NCBI GenBank assembly: GCA_947371775.1 | Contig: CANBQX010000016.1 | Span: forward strand, 1 to 22,271 | DNA: 22,271 nt | Direction of reading: 5' to 3' | DNA from: Comamonadaceae bacterium | Lineage (GTDB): Bacteria; Pseudomonadota; Gammaproteobacteria; Burkholderiales; Burkholderiaceae_C | Shown here: in pieces, positions 7,473-15,202 of the stretch | Position numbering within the stretch: the first letter of the stretch is position 1 | How the letters are laid out: every line of letters begins with the position of its first letter | Position numbers and translations under genes: made by a program | Notes under the pieces: model-generated | Databases searched by the model: none | What the model saw: the letters and a program-made list of their open reading frames with translations, nothing else | Told to the model about the DNA's origin: nothing

Positions 7473-7493
7473 GCCAAGTGCTTAGTGCTTGGC
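7473..7493 (-). promoter_or_regulatory. Hairpin spanning the tatA stop codon
   Basis: On the minus strand GCCAAG (7493-7488) pairs with CTTGGC (7478-7473) around a 9-base loop that contains the tatA TAA. No T tract follows, so it is not a standard terminator. A hairpin here could slow ribosomes or protect the tatA part of the message, which would fit the higher TatA level Tat systems need. The function is inferred. Confidence 0.35.
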
Positions 7494-7718
7494 TTTGGCT
7501 TCGACGTCGATGGTCTCTTTGGCAGCGGCCGTGTTGGCGGCCACTTGCTGCGCAGGCGCAGCAGCTTCGGCAGGCTTTTCACCGCCGTCTTTCATACCGT
7601 CCTTGAAGCCCTTGACGGCACCGCCCAGGTCCGCGCCGATATTGCGCAGCTTCTTGGTGCCGAAGATCACAACGATGATGACCAAAAATATGATCAGATG
7701 CGTGGTAGACAAACCCAT
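7482..7718 (-). CDS. tatA: Sec-independent protein translocase subunit TatA
   Basis: The 78-residue protein has one N-terminal membrane helix (about residues 5-20), then the hallmark FGTKKLRNIGADLGGAVKGF amphipathic helix, and an Ala/Lys/Glu-rich tail. TatA is the abundant subunit that assembles the translocation pathway for folded proteins after TatBC binds a substrate. FGTKKLRNIG separates it from TatB, which has GPEKLP. A strong AGGAG lies about 7 bases before the ATG. It is 64 bases after the HIT gene and 43 before tatB. A TAGAAT hexamer at 7748-7743 could be a -10 box, but no -35 was found. Confidence 0.96.
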   Translation of the reverse strand: MGLSTTHLIIFLVIIVVIFGTKKLRNIGADLGGAVKGFKDGMKDGGEKPAEAAAPAQQVAANTAAAKETIDVEAKAKH

Positions 7719-7782
7719 GATGTTCTCCTAATGAGGTGTGGAATTCTAGTCGCCGCCCAAAGCGCCTGTGCGGATAAGCCCT

Positions 7783-8157
7783 TTAGCCGCGCAACCAGGG
7801 GCGTGAGCCGCCCATGATGTGGAAATGCAGGTGACGCACCTCCTGCCCGCCTTCGGCTCCGGTGTTGGTCACCAGGCGGTAACCGCCTTCGGGATAGGGG
7901 TTACAGCCTTCTTGCAAAGCCAATTTGGGCACCAAGGCCATCATGCGCCCCATGAGAGCCGCATGGTCCTCGGTAATGTGGGCCATGGACGGAATATGCG
8001 CCTTGGGAATCAGCAAAAAGTGCACCGGCGCCCAGGGCGCGATATCGTGAAACGCATAAAACTCCTCGTCCTCATACACCGGGCGCGAGGGAATTTGCTT
8101 GGCGACAATTTTGCAAAACAGGCAATGGGGATCGTGGTCAGCGGCGTGGGGCGTCAT
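7783..8157 (-). CDS. hinT: HIT-family nucleotide hydrolase (HinT-like)
   Basis: This 124-residue histidine-triad protein is likely a purine nucleoside phosphoramidase. The HIT signature HLHFHIMGG runs from H109, with H111 in the position of the nucleophile. An N-terminal CLFC pair (C12, C15) and H54 resemble the zinc site found in many HIT proteins. The length is normal for the family. The gene is 34 bases downstream of hisE and 64 upstream of tatA. No clear Shine-Dalgarno sequence precedes the ATG, so it may rely on translation from hisE. Its position between hisE and tatA is, from general knowledge, common in betaproteobacteria. Confidence 0.93.
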   Translation of the reverse strand: MTPHAADHDPHCLFCKIVAKQIPSRPVYEDEEFYAFHDIAPWAPVHFLLIPKAHIPSMAHITEDHAALMGRMMALVPKLALQEGCNPYPEGGYRLVTNTGAEGGQEVRHLHFHIMGGSRPWLRG

Positions 8158-8191
8158 GGTGGGGATCGATCGGTTTCAGCAATTACAAGGT

Positions 8192-8572
8192 CTAGCCGCC
8201 CTGGGCATCACGCAACACCGCTTTGCGCAAGGCTTTTTCTTCGATGCCACTGGTACCTGCCCGTCGCTCCAACTCGGCCACTACATGGCCAGGCGTCAAA
8301 TCGTAATGGGCCAGCGCAATCAGACAATGGAACCAGAGATCGGCCACTTCATTGACAATTTTCGTGGCATCGCCGCCGTGGTCGGCGTCTTTGGCCGCCA
8401 TCACGACTTCGGTCGCTTCTTCACCGATTTTCTTCAGAAAAGCGTCCGGCCCTTGGTGCAAGAGGCGCGCCACGTAACTGGCCGCGGGGTCGCCGCCGTT
8501 GACCGCTTTGCGGGTCTCAATCACGGCAGCCAGGCGCGCCAGGGCGTCTTGGGACAAATCAGTGGAAGGCAT
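8192..8572 (-). CDS. hisE: Phosphoribosyl-ATP pyrophosphatase
   Basis: The 126-residue all-alpha MazG-like enzyme hydrolyses phosphoribosyl-ATP to phosphoribosyl-AMP, step 2 of histidine synthesis. The metal-binding helices carry FLKKIGEEATEVVMAAKD (about 45-62) and NEVADLWFHCLIAL (about 73-86), with the EExxE and ExxD acidic residues expected. In enterics HisE is fused to HisI; here the two are separate, and hisE starts 4 bases after the hisI stop. It is the last his gene of the cluster. Confidence 0.96.
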   Translation of the reverse strand: MPSTDLSQDALARLAAVIETRKAVNGGDPAASYVARLLHQGPDAFLKKIGEEATEVVMAAKDADHGGDATKIVNEVADLWFHCLIALAHYDLTPGHVVAELERRAGTSGIEEKALRKAVLRDAQGG

Positions 8573-8576
8573 GGTG

Positions 8577-8966
8577 CTATTTGTAGATGGAATCAGGATT
8601 TTTCAAGACCGGGTCCACGGCCTGCCATACGCCGTCTTTCAGCACACTGAAAAAGCAGCTATGGCGCCCCGTGTGGCAGGCAATTCCCGGAGTATGCCCT
8701 TGCTGGGTGACCGTCAATAGCACCACATCCGCGTCGCAATCGACCCGGATGTCATGCACCAGCTGCACGTGGCCGGACTCTTCGCCCTTGAACCACAGCT
8801 TGTTGCGCGAGCGGCTGAAGTAGACGGCACGGCCGAGTTCGGCGGTTTTTTGCAGGGCCTCGCGGTTCATCCAGGCAAACATCAGCACATCTTTGCTGCC
8901 CTGCTCTTGCGCGATGGCAGGTACCAAGCCCTGCGCGTCCCAGCGAATATCGTCAAGCCAAGTCAT
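8577..8966 (-). CDS. hisI: Phosphoribosyl-AMP cyclohydrolase
   Basis: The 129-residue zinc enzyme opens the adenine ring of phosphoribosyl-AMP, step 3 of the pathway. Visible motifs are the magnesium-binding D76-C-D78-A-D80 and the zinc cysteines C97 and C104 in CHTGRHSC. It is the stand-alone form without a HisE domain. The ATG lies two bases after the hisF stop codon, so the two are probably translationally coupled. Confidence 0.97.
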   Translation of the reverse strand: MTWLDDIRWDAQGLVPAIAQEQGSKDVLMFAWMNREALQKTAELGRAVYFSRSRNKLWFKGEESGHVQLVHDIRVDCDADVVLLTVTQQGHTPGIACHTGRHSCFFSVLKDGVWQAVDPVLKNPDSIYK

Positions 8967-8968
8967 CC

Positions 8969-9751
8969 TCAGTCCAATCGCACCGGAATGCCGCGCGCGG
9001 CCATGCGCGCTTTGGCCTGGCCCACGGTGAATTCGCCGTAGTGAAAAATACTGGCGGCGAGCACCGCGTCCGCACCGCCGATGCTTACGCCATCGGCCAG
9101 GTGGTCCAAGGTGCCCACGCCGCCCGAGGCGATCACCGGGACTGCCACCGCGTCAGCCACTGCACGGGTCAGTTCCAGATCGAAACCGGATTTGGTGCCG
9201 TCACGGTCCATGCTGGTGAGCAGAATTTCGCCCGCGCCGCGCCGCGCCATATCAGACGCCCAGACCACCGCGTCCAGACCGGTGTTTTGGCGTCCGCCGT
9301 GGCTGAACACATCCCAGCCCGGTCCGCGCAGGCCCAGCGCCTCGCCCTGGCGCCGCTTGGCGTCAATCGCCACCACGATGCACTGGGCGCCGTACTTGTG
9401 TGAGGCATCTTCAATCACCTGGGGGTTGGCAATGGCGGCCGAGTTGAAACTCACCTTGTCAGCACCCGCGTTGAGCATGCGGCGCACATCGTCCACAGTG
9501 CGCACCCCGCCCCCCACCGTCAAGGGAATAAAAACCTGCGAGGCCACGGCCTCGATGATGTGCAGAATCACGTCCCGCGCATCGCTGGTGGCAGTGATGT
9601 CCAGAAACGTCAACTCGTCGGCGCCCTGGTCGTTGTACCGGGCGGCGATTGCCACCGGGTCCCCGGCGTCGCGCAGCTCCACAAAATTCACGCCCTTGAC
9701 CACGCGGCCACCGGTCACGTCCAGGCACGGAATGATGCGTTTGGCCAACAT
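8969..9751 (-). CDS. hisF: Imidazole glycerol phosphate synthase, cyclase subunit
   Basis: This 260-residue (beta/alpha)8 barrel uses ammonia delivered by HisH to make imidazole glycerol phosphate and AICAR. The start MLAKRIIPCLDV is the family N-terminus and contains the first catalytic aspartate, D11; the second, D130, is in VVAIDAKR. Phosphate-binding segments TVGGGVR and ASGGVG are present. The open frame extends upstream to 9916, but that part overlaps the mutarotase gene and is not conserved in type. The ATG follows the mutarotase stop by two bases and has only a weak purine stretch, so coupling to the upstream gene is likely. Confidence 0.97.
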   Translation of the reverse strand: MLAKRIIPCLDVTGGRVVKGVNFVELRDAGDPVAIAARYNDQGADELTFLDITATSDARDVILHIIEAVASQVFIPLTVGGGVRTVDDVRRMLNAGADKVSFNSAAIANPQVIEDASHKYGAQCIVVAIDAKRRQGEALGLRGPGWDVFSHGGRQNTGLDAVVWASDMARRGAGEILLTSMDRDGTKSGFDLELTRAVADAVAVPVIASGGVGTLDHLADGVSIGGADAVLAASIFHYGEFTVGQAKARMAARGIPVRLD

Positions 9752-9753
9752 CG

Positions 9754-10611
9754 TTAGTCGCCCACCACGCTCAATTGCTGCCATCCTTGCCAGTTCCCGG
9801 CAGCGGGCACGGTGATGGGCGACATCACTTGCGCAGCTTCGACACAGACAAAGTGCACATAGCCGTCGCCGGGCAAATCGGCCATGGCGGCACATTTTTC
9901 GCGCCCGGGGTTCCACACCACGCTCTGGGCCCAGCTCGCACTCTGGCGGATGGCCAGCTCGTTCGCGCCATCGTGCAAATGCAAAGGTGCTGGCGCGGCC
10001 GCGTACACGCGGTCGAATTCGCCGTCAAATTGCAATTCGGTCGCGGCACTGCCGTGGTGGTCGCGCAGTGCGTCCCACTCTGCTTGGCCTTGCAAGCCGG
10101 TCAAACGCACTTGTGCAATCTGGTCCACCGCCAGGTAGGTGTGCAGGGCGCCGGAGAACTCCAAGGGCTTGTCATCGGTGTTGTGCACCTGCAAAGTCAC
10201 CGTCAACTCGCCGGGACCTAAGGTGACCCGCAAGGTAGCCTCGAACTTCTGGGGCCACAGGGCGTGGGTTTCAGGGCTGGATGCCAGCACCAAGTCTTGG
10301 GAGACCTTGTCGTCTTGCACCGCCGACGAACCTGCAGCCCACGCAAGATTGCGCGCGAAACCATGTTTGGGCAGGCTGCCGCGTTGGTTGAACTGGGGAA
10401 AGCACACCGGCACACCGCCGCGAATGGCCGTGTGGCCATCCCACTGGTTGCGCGGGCTCAGGTAAAGGCGTTCACGCTGGGCTGCACGCCATGACACCAC
10501 GTGCGCGCCTTGCAGGGCCACCCAGGCGGTATCGCCGTTGGCCAGCGTCAGACGCTGACCGGGCTGGCCGTGCTGGGTTTCGCTGCGGCACAGCGCGCCG
10601 CCATCAGCCAT
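9754..10611 (-). CDS. yeaD: D-hexose-6-phosphate mutarotase / aldose-1-epimerase-like protein (YeaD family)
   Basis: The 285-residue protein has the galactose-mutarotase fold. Likely catalytic histidines are H83 in KHGFAR and H157 in GALHTYL. The RGGVPVCFPQF segment (about 64-74) is typical of the YeaD branch, which interconverts anomers of glucose-6-phosphate and related sugars. Start 10611 gives an eight-base overlap with the hisA stop (ATGGCTGA). An in-frame ATG at 10671 would give a 68-base overlap and is less likely. The gene is inserted between hisA and hisF, which act consecutively, and both junctions are tight, so it must be co-transcribed. It has no known step in histidine synthesis. 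Confidence 0.88.
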   Translation of the reverse strand: MADGGALCRSETQHGQPGQRLTLANGDTAWVALQGAHVVSWRAAQRERLYLSPRNQWDGHTAIRGGVPVCFPQFNQRGSLPKHGFARNLAWAAGSSAVQDDKVSQDLVLASSPETHALWPQKFEATLRVTLGPGELTVTLQVHNTDDKPLEFSGALHTYLAVDQIAQVRLTGLQGQAEWDALRDHHGSAATELQFDGEFDRVYAAAPAPLHLHDGANELAIRQSASWAQSVVWNPGREKCAAMADLPGDGYVHFVCVEAAQVMSPITVPAAGNWQGWQQLSVVGD

Positions 10612-11344
10612 TGAGTTCGTCGGCGCGGGCCTGTCCGGCGGCAAAGTCCAGGTCGCCAGTGTAAATGGCACGGCCGCAAATCACGCCTTCCACGCCCTCG
10701 TCTTCGACGGCACACAGGGCCTCAATATCCGCCAGGTTGCTCAATCCGCCTGATGCGATCACGGGAATGGTGAGCGCCTGCGCCAGTTTGACCGTGGCTT
10801 CAATGTTGATGCCGCTGAGCATGCCATCGCGCCCGATATCGGTGTAAATAATGGATTCGACGCCGTAGTCTTCGAACTTTTTGCCCAGATCCACCACATC
10901 GTGGCGGGTGAGTTTGCTCCAGCCATCGGTGGCCACCTTACCCTCGCGCGCGTCCAGGCCGACGATGATGTGGCCGCCGAAAGCGGTGCAGGCGTCTTGC
11001 AAAAAGCCGGGGTTTTTGACGGCAGCCGTGCCAATGATCACGTAGCGCAGGCCAGCGTCCAGATAGCGCTCAATGGTGTCCAGGTCGCGGATGCCGCCGC
11101 CGAGTTGCACGTCGACCTCGCTGCCCACTTCTTTCAAAATCTTGCGAATGGCGGCTTCGTTCTTAGGGTGGCCGGCAAAAGCGCCATTCAAATCCACCAA
11201 GTGCACGCGCCGCGCCCCTTTGTCCACCCAGCTGCGCGCCATGACTGCGGGGTCTTCACCAAAGGTGGTGGATTGGTCCATATCGCCCTGTTTCAGGCGA
11301 ACACAGTGGCCGTCTTTGAGGTCAATCGCGGGAATTAACAGCAT
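10604..11344 (-). CDS. hisA: ProFAR isomerase (phosphoribosylformimino-AICAR-ribotide isomerase)
   Basis: The 246-residue (beta/alpha)8 barrel carries out the Amadori rearrangement of ProFAR to PRFAR, step 4. The catalytic acids are D8 in IPAIDLKDG and D131 in VGLDAREG. Phosphate sites LGGGIR and ASGGLSN are visible. It is a paralog of HisF, encoded two genes downstream. It starts 45 bases after hisH; that spacer is pyrimidine-rich on the coding strand and holds no evident Shine-Dalgarno sequence. The stop overlaps the mutarotase start by eight bases. Confidence 0.97.
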   Translation of the reverse strand: MLLIPAIDLKDGHCVRLKQGDMDQSTTFGEDPAVMARSWVDKGARRVHLVDLNGAFAGHPKNEAAIRKILKEVGSEVDVQLGGGIRDLDTIERYLDAGLRYVIIGTAAVKNPGFLQDACTAFGGHIIVGLDAREGKVATDGWSKLTRHDVVDLGKKFEDYGVESIIYTDIGRDGMLSGINIEATVKLAQALTIPVIASGGLSNLADIEALCAVEDEGVEGVICGRAIYTGDLDFAAGQARADELNG

Positions 11345-11389
11345 GGTGCTTTAGCAGTGGTGAAAGAAGAAAAGCCAAGAAAACAAAGT

Positions 11390-12046
11390 TTACGGGTTCC
11401 AGCGCAGAAAGTTGCGGTACAGCGCCAAGCCTTGTTGGGCGCTCTTTTCCGGATGAAACTGGGTCGCGAAAATATTATCGCGTGCAATCGCCGAGCAAAA
11501 ACGCGAACCGTAGTCGGTTTCGCCCACGCTGTGGCGCGCATCGGACGGTTTGGCGTAATAACTGTGCACGAAATAGAAGTAGCTACCGTCGGGCACCTCG
11601 CCCCAGACGGGGTGCGGGGCTTGACCATGGTTGTTGCGCCACACCTGGTTCCAGCCCATTTGCGGCACTTTGAAGCGGCTGCCGTCGGCTTGTCGTTGAC
11701 CCTGCAGATCGAACTTGACCACCTTGCCGGGCATCAGGCCCAGGCAGGTGGTGTCTTGCTCTTCGCTGTGGTCCAGCAGCATTTGCATGCCCACACACAC
11801 GCCCATCAGGGGCTTGTGGGCGGCCGCATGCAGCACCGCGGGCAGCATACCGGAGTCGTGCAGCTCGCGCATGCAGTCGCGCATGGCGCCTTGGCCGGGC
11901 AGCACGACGCGCTCGGCATCCATCACCTCTTGCGGCGTGCGGGCCCACACCGCTTGCACGCCCTCGTGCTCTGCCGCATGCATGACCGCTTGGGTCACCG
12001 AGCGCAAATTGCCCATGCCGTAATCAACAATCGCGACAGTTTTCAT
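11390..12046 (-). CDS. hisH: Imidazole glycerol phosphate synthase, glutamine amidotransferase subunit
   Basis: This 218-residue class I glutaminase supplies ammonia to HisF. The catalytic triad is C84 in GVCVGMQ with H198 and E200 in QFHPEKS. The N-terminus MKTVAIVDYGMGNLRSV matches the family, so the ATG at 12046 is preferred. A TTG four codons upstream (12058) is also in frame. No ribosome-binding site is visible before either codon. It lies 45 bases after hisB and 45 before hisA. Confidence 0.97.
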   Translation of the reverse strand: MKTVAIVDYGMGNLRSVTQAVMHAAEHEGVQAVWARTPQEVMDAERVVLPGQGAMRDCMRELHDSGMLPAVLHAAAHKPLMGVCVGMQMLLDHSEEQDTTCLGLMPGKVVKFDLQGQRQADGSRFKVPQMGWNQVWRNNHGQAPHPVWGEVPDGSYFYFVHSYYAKPSDARHSVGETDYGSRFCSAIARDNIFATQFHPEKSAQQGLALYRNFLRWNP

Positions 12047-12091
12047 GGCGGACGGCAAATGGGCGGCAAAATGACAGCACCCGGCGCAGGA

Positions 12092-12736
12092 CTACAGCGA
12101 GCCCTTGGTGGAGGGAATGGCCTCGAGTGCGCGCGGGTCGTATTCCAGTGCACTGCGCAGCGCCCGGGCAAAGGCTTTGAACACGGTCTCGGCCTGGTGG
12201 TGCGCGTTGTCACCCTTGAGGTTGTCAATGTGCAGCGTGACCCCGGCGTGATTCACAAAGCCTTGGAAAAACTCGTGTGTGAGCTGGGTGTCAAAGCCAC
12301 CAATCACACCGCTGGTAAAAGGAATGCTCATGGTCAAGCCGGGGCGACCGGACAGGTCAATCACCACGCGCGACAAGGCCTCGTCCAGCGGCACATAAGC
12401 GTGGCCGTAGCGGCGGATGCCTTTTTTGTCACCCACAGCCTTGTGCACCGCCTGGCCCAGCGTGATGCCGACGTCTTCTACCGTGTGGTGGCCGTCGATG
12501 TGGAGATCGCCCTCGGCTTCAATCTCCAGGTCGATCAAGCCATGGCGCGCGATCTGGTCGAGCATGTGGTCAAAAAAGCCGATACCCGTGGACAAGCGCG
12601 ACTGGCCACTGCCATCCAGATTGACTTTGACGTGGATACGCGTCTCCGCTGTGGTGCGGTCCACTTCGGCGGTGCGCGCGGCGCGCGGGGCCGCAGCAGG
12701 GGACAGATGCACTTCCGTCAGAGCAGTTTGGGTCAT
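12092..12736 (-). CDS. hisB: Imidazoleglycerol-phosphate dehydratase (monofunctional)
   Basis: The 214-residue manganese enzyme removes water from imidazole glycerol phosphate, step 6. Metal-binding histidine clusters are DHMLDQIARH (from residue 56), DGHHTVED (81-88) and NAHHQAE (177-183). The N-terminal phosphatase domain of the enterobacterial fused HisB is absent. About 22 extra residues precede the conserved RTAEVDRTTAETR segment. The start is supported by AGAGG about 8 bases upstream and by a four-base ATGA overlap with the hisC stop. Confidence 0.96.
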   Translation of the reverse strand: MTQTALTEVHLSPAAAPRAARTAEVDRTTAETRIHVKVNLDGSGQSRLSTGIGFFDHMLDQIARHGLIDLEIEAEGDLHIDGHHTVEDVGITLGQAVHKAVGDKKGIRRYGHAYVPLDEALSRVVIDLSGRPGLTMSIPFTSGVIGGFDTQLTHEFFQGFVNHAGVTLHIDNLKGDNAHHQAETVFKAFARALRSALEYDPRALEAIPSTKGSL

Positions 12737-13884
12737 AGTGAGGCCTCTAATGCTGCAAGCAGCTGGGTGTTTTCGTCGGCGGTGCCCACCGTCAGGCGCA
12801 GGCAATCGGCCAACAAGGGGTGCATTTTAGAAACGTTCTTGATCAGCACGCCGTGGCGGCGCAGTGCCTCAAAAACCCGCTGAGCGGCGTCCACCCCGGC
12901 GGGGCTCGCCACGCGCACCAAAATCATATTGGCCTGGCTGTCCCACACGGTGAGTCTGGGCATGGTGCGCAAGGCCTGCAGCAAGCGGGCTCGCTCATCG
13001 CAAATGGCCTGGGCCTGCTGCGCGAAGGCGTCGGCGTGTTCCAGCGCGAACAAAGCGCATTCACAGTTGAGCACGCTGATGTTGTACGGCGGGCGCACTT
13101 TGTCCAGCTCCGCCACCAGGGCCGCAGGGCCCATCAAATACCCGAGACGAATCCCGGCCAGGCCGAATTTGCTCAGGGTGCGCATGAGCAGCACATGGCT
13201 GTGGGCCTCGGGCTGGGCCCGAACAATGTCCCAATAACTGCGGCTGGCAAAGGGCTGGTAGGCCTCGTCGAGCACCACCAGGCTGCCACACGCTCCCGCT
13301 GCGGCCACGACCTGTGCCATGTCGGCCTCGTTCCACAAATTGGCCGTTGGGTTGTTGGGATAGGCCAAATACACCACGGCAGGCTGGGTGCGCGCAATGG
13401 CGCTGAGCATGGCGGGCACGTCCAGCGCGAAGTCGGGCGTCAGCGGCACGCCGACAAACTCCATGCCCTGCAACTGCGCGCTCATGGCGTACATGACAAA
13501 GCCGGGCACCGGTGCCAGCACCACGGGCTTCTGCCCGGTGCGCGCGTCACGCGGCACCGCGCAGGCCAGACTGATCAAGGAAATCAGCTCATCAGAGCCA
13601 TTGCCCAAAACAATGTTGTAGCCCGAAGGCATCTGCGCATACTGCGCCAGCGCCTGGCGCAAGTCGTTCACCCGCACGCCGGGGTAGCGGTTCAAGGCCA
13701 CGGCACCGAGTCGTGCGCCCAGCGCCGCTTGCAGTTCAGCGCTGAGGCGGAAAGGGTTTTCCATGGCGTCGAGCTTGACCATGCCCTGCGGGTCTTGCAC
13801 GCCATAGGCGTGCATGGCTTGCACATCGCTACGGATACGCTGCTGCACCAAAGCCTCTGCGCTTGGCGCCAAGGGGCGGTTCAT
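12733..13884 (-). CDS. hisC: Histidinol-phosphate aminotransferase
   Basis: The 383-residue fold-type I PLP enzyme transaminates imidazole acetol phosphate, step 7. K239 in RTLSKFGLAG is the Schiff-base lysine. AYPNNPT (174-180), DEAYQPF (206-212) and the downstream GIRLGY arginine are the usual cofactor and phosphate contacts. The start overlaps the hisD stop by four bases and the stop overlaps the hisB start by four bases. A different aminotransferase of the same family is possible in principle, but the his context makes HisC very likely. Confidence 0.96.
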   Translation of the reverse strand: MNRPLAPSAEALVQQRIRSDVQAMHAYGVQDPQGMVKLDAMENPFRLSAELQAALGARLGAVALNRYPGVRVNDLRQALAQYAQMPSGYNIVLGNGSDELISLISLACAVPRDARTGQKPVVLAPVPGFVMYAMSAQLQGMEFVGVPLTPDFALDVPAMLSAIARTQPAVVYLAYPNNPTANLWNEADMAQVVAAAGACGSLVVLDEAYQPFASRSYWDIVRAQPEAHSHVLLMRTLSKFGLAGIRLGYLMGPAALVAELDKVRPPYNISVLNCECALFALEHADAFAQQAQAICDERARLLQALRTMPRLTVWDSQANMILVRVASPAGVDAAQRVFEALRRHGVLIKNVSKMHPLLADCLRLTVGTADENTQLLAALEASL

Positions 13885-15197
13885 TTAAGCCTCATTTCAG
13901 CCGCGCGGGCGTGGGCTTGCAAGCCTTCGCCGTAGGCCAGCGTTGCCGCCACAGGGCCAAGAACTTGCGCGCCTTCTGCGCTGACCTCGATCAGGCTGCT
14001 GCGTTTTTGGAAGTCGTACACGCCCAGGGGGCTGGAGAAACGCGCGGTGCCCGAGGTCGGCAGCACATGGTTGGGGCCGGCGCAGTAGTCGCCCAGCGAC
14101 TCGCTGGTGTAAGCGCCCAAAAAGATGGCCCCGGCGTGCAGCAGCAGCGGCTCCCAACGGTGCGGCTCGGCGCTGGAGACTTCCAGGTGTTCGGGCGCGA
14201 TACGGTTGCTCAGGGCGCAGGCCTCTTCCATGCTACGGGTGTGTACCAGGGCACCCCGTCCGGTCAAGGATTTGGCGATGATCTCAGCACGCGGCATGTC
14301 TTCCAGCAAACGGTCGATAGCCGCCTGCACCTGGGCTATGTAGGCGGCGTCGGGGCAGAGCAAGATGCTTTGCGCCAGTTCGTCATGTTCGGCCTGGCTG
14401 AACAAGTCCATGGCCACCCAGTCCGGCGGCGTGCTGCCATCGGCCAACACCAGAATTTCGCTGGGGCCCGCAATCATGTCGATGCCTACGGTGCCAAAGA
14501 CCCGGCGCTTTGCGGCTGCCACGTAGGCGTTGCCCGGCCCGGTGATTTTGTTCACCGCAGGAATGGTGGCCGTGCCATAGGCCAACGCCGCCACCGCCTG
14601 GGCGCCGCCGACAGTGAATGCGCGGCTCACACCTGCCACATAGGCCGCCGCCAGCACCAGCGAGTTTTTTACGCCGTGGGGCGTGGGTACCACCATGATG
14701 ATGTCGGTCACACCAGCCACATGGGCGGGGATGGCGTTCATCAGCACGCTTGACGGGTAGGCTGCCTTGCCGCCGGGCACATAAATGCCCACACGGTCCA
14801 AGGGCGTGACTTTTTGGCCCAAAAGCGTGCCATCGGCGTCGCGGTAGCTCCAGCTCTGGCCGCAAGCCTGTTTTTGCGCCTCGTGGTAGCTGCGCACCCG
14901 CGCCGCCGCGAATTCCAGCGCTTGGCGCTCGGCCGGCGTGATGGCTTCAAACGCGGCTTTCAGTTCCGCCTGCGTGAGCTCCAGCGCCGACACGCTGTCG
15001 GCCTGCAATCCGTCAAAGCGCGCCGTGTATTCCAAGAGCGCTGCATCACCCCGGCGCTGCACATCGGCCAGGATAGAAGCAACCCGCTGCTCGATATCGG
15101 CGTCAGTATCCGCCGACCAGTGCAGGCGCGCGCTGAACTGCGCTTCGAAATCAGCGTCTTGGGTGGACAGGCGGGCAGGCGTCGCAGTGAAAGACAT
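13881..15197 (-). CDS. hisD: Histidinol dehydrogenase
   Basis: This 438-residue zinc- and NAD-dependent enzyme makes the last two oxidations, histidinol to histidine. Zinc ligands are visible as Q268 and H271 (SQAEHDE), D370 (LGDYCAGPNH) and H429 (near the C-terminus). The catalytic E336-H337 pair is in APEHLE. The ITGPGNAYV and GIDMIAGPSE stretches are family hallmarks. It starts 5 bases after hisG and overlaps hisC by four bases. Confidence 0.98.
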   Translation of the reverse strand: MSFTATPARLSTQDADFEAQFSARLHWSADTDADIEQRVASILADVQRRGDAALLEYTARFDGLQADSVSALELTQAELKAAFEAITPAERQALEFAAARVRSYHEAQKQACGQSWSYRDADGTLLGQKVTPLDRVGIYVPGGKAAYPSSVLMNAIPAHVAGVTDIIMVVPTPHGVKNSLVLAAAYVAGVSRAFTVGGAQAVAALAYGTATIPAVNKITGPGNAYVAAAKRRVFGTVGIDMIAGPSEILVLADGSTPPDWVAMDLFSQAEHDELAQSILLCPDAAYIAQVQAAIDRLLEDMPRAEIIAKSLTGRGALVHTRSMEEACALSNRIAPEHLEVSSAEPHRWEPLLLHAGAIFLGAYTSESLGDYCAGPNHVLPTSGTARFSSPLGVYDFQKRSSLIEVSAEGAQVLGPVAATLAYGEGLQAHARAAEMRLK

Positions 15198-15202
15198 ACA
15201 AC

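Noticed and set aside
7743..7748. TAGAAT on the minus strand as a tatA promoter -10 box
   Set aside because: No acceptable -35 hexamer at 16-18 bases; tatA is more simply co-transcribed with the HIT gene 64 bases upstream.
11345..11389. Terminator or small RNA in the AT-rich hisH-hisA gap
   Set aside because: The coding strand is pyrimidine-rich with short T runs, but no inverted repeat precedes them.
11357..12883. A 508-codon plus-strand open frame antisense to hisH and hisB
   Set aside because: It has the same His/Ala/Gly-rich shadow character, crosses several real genes and shows no family motif.
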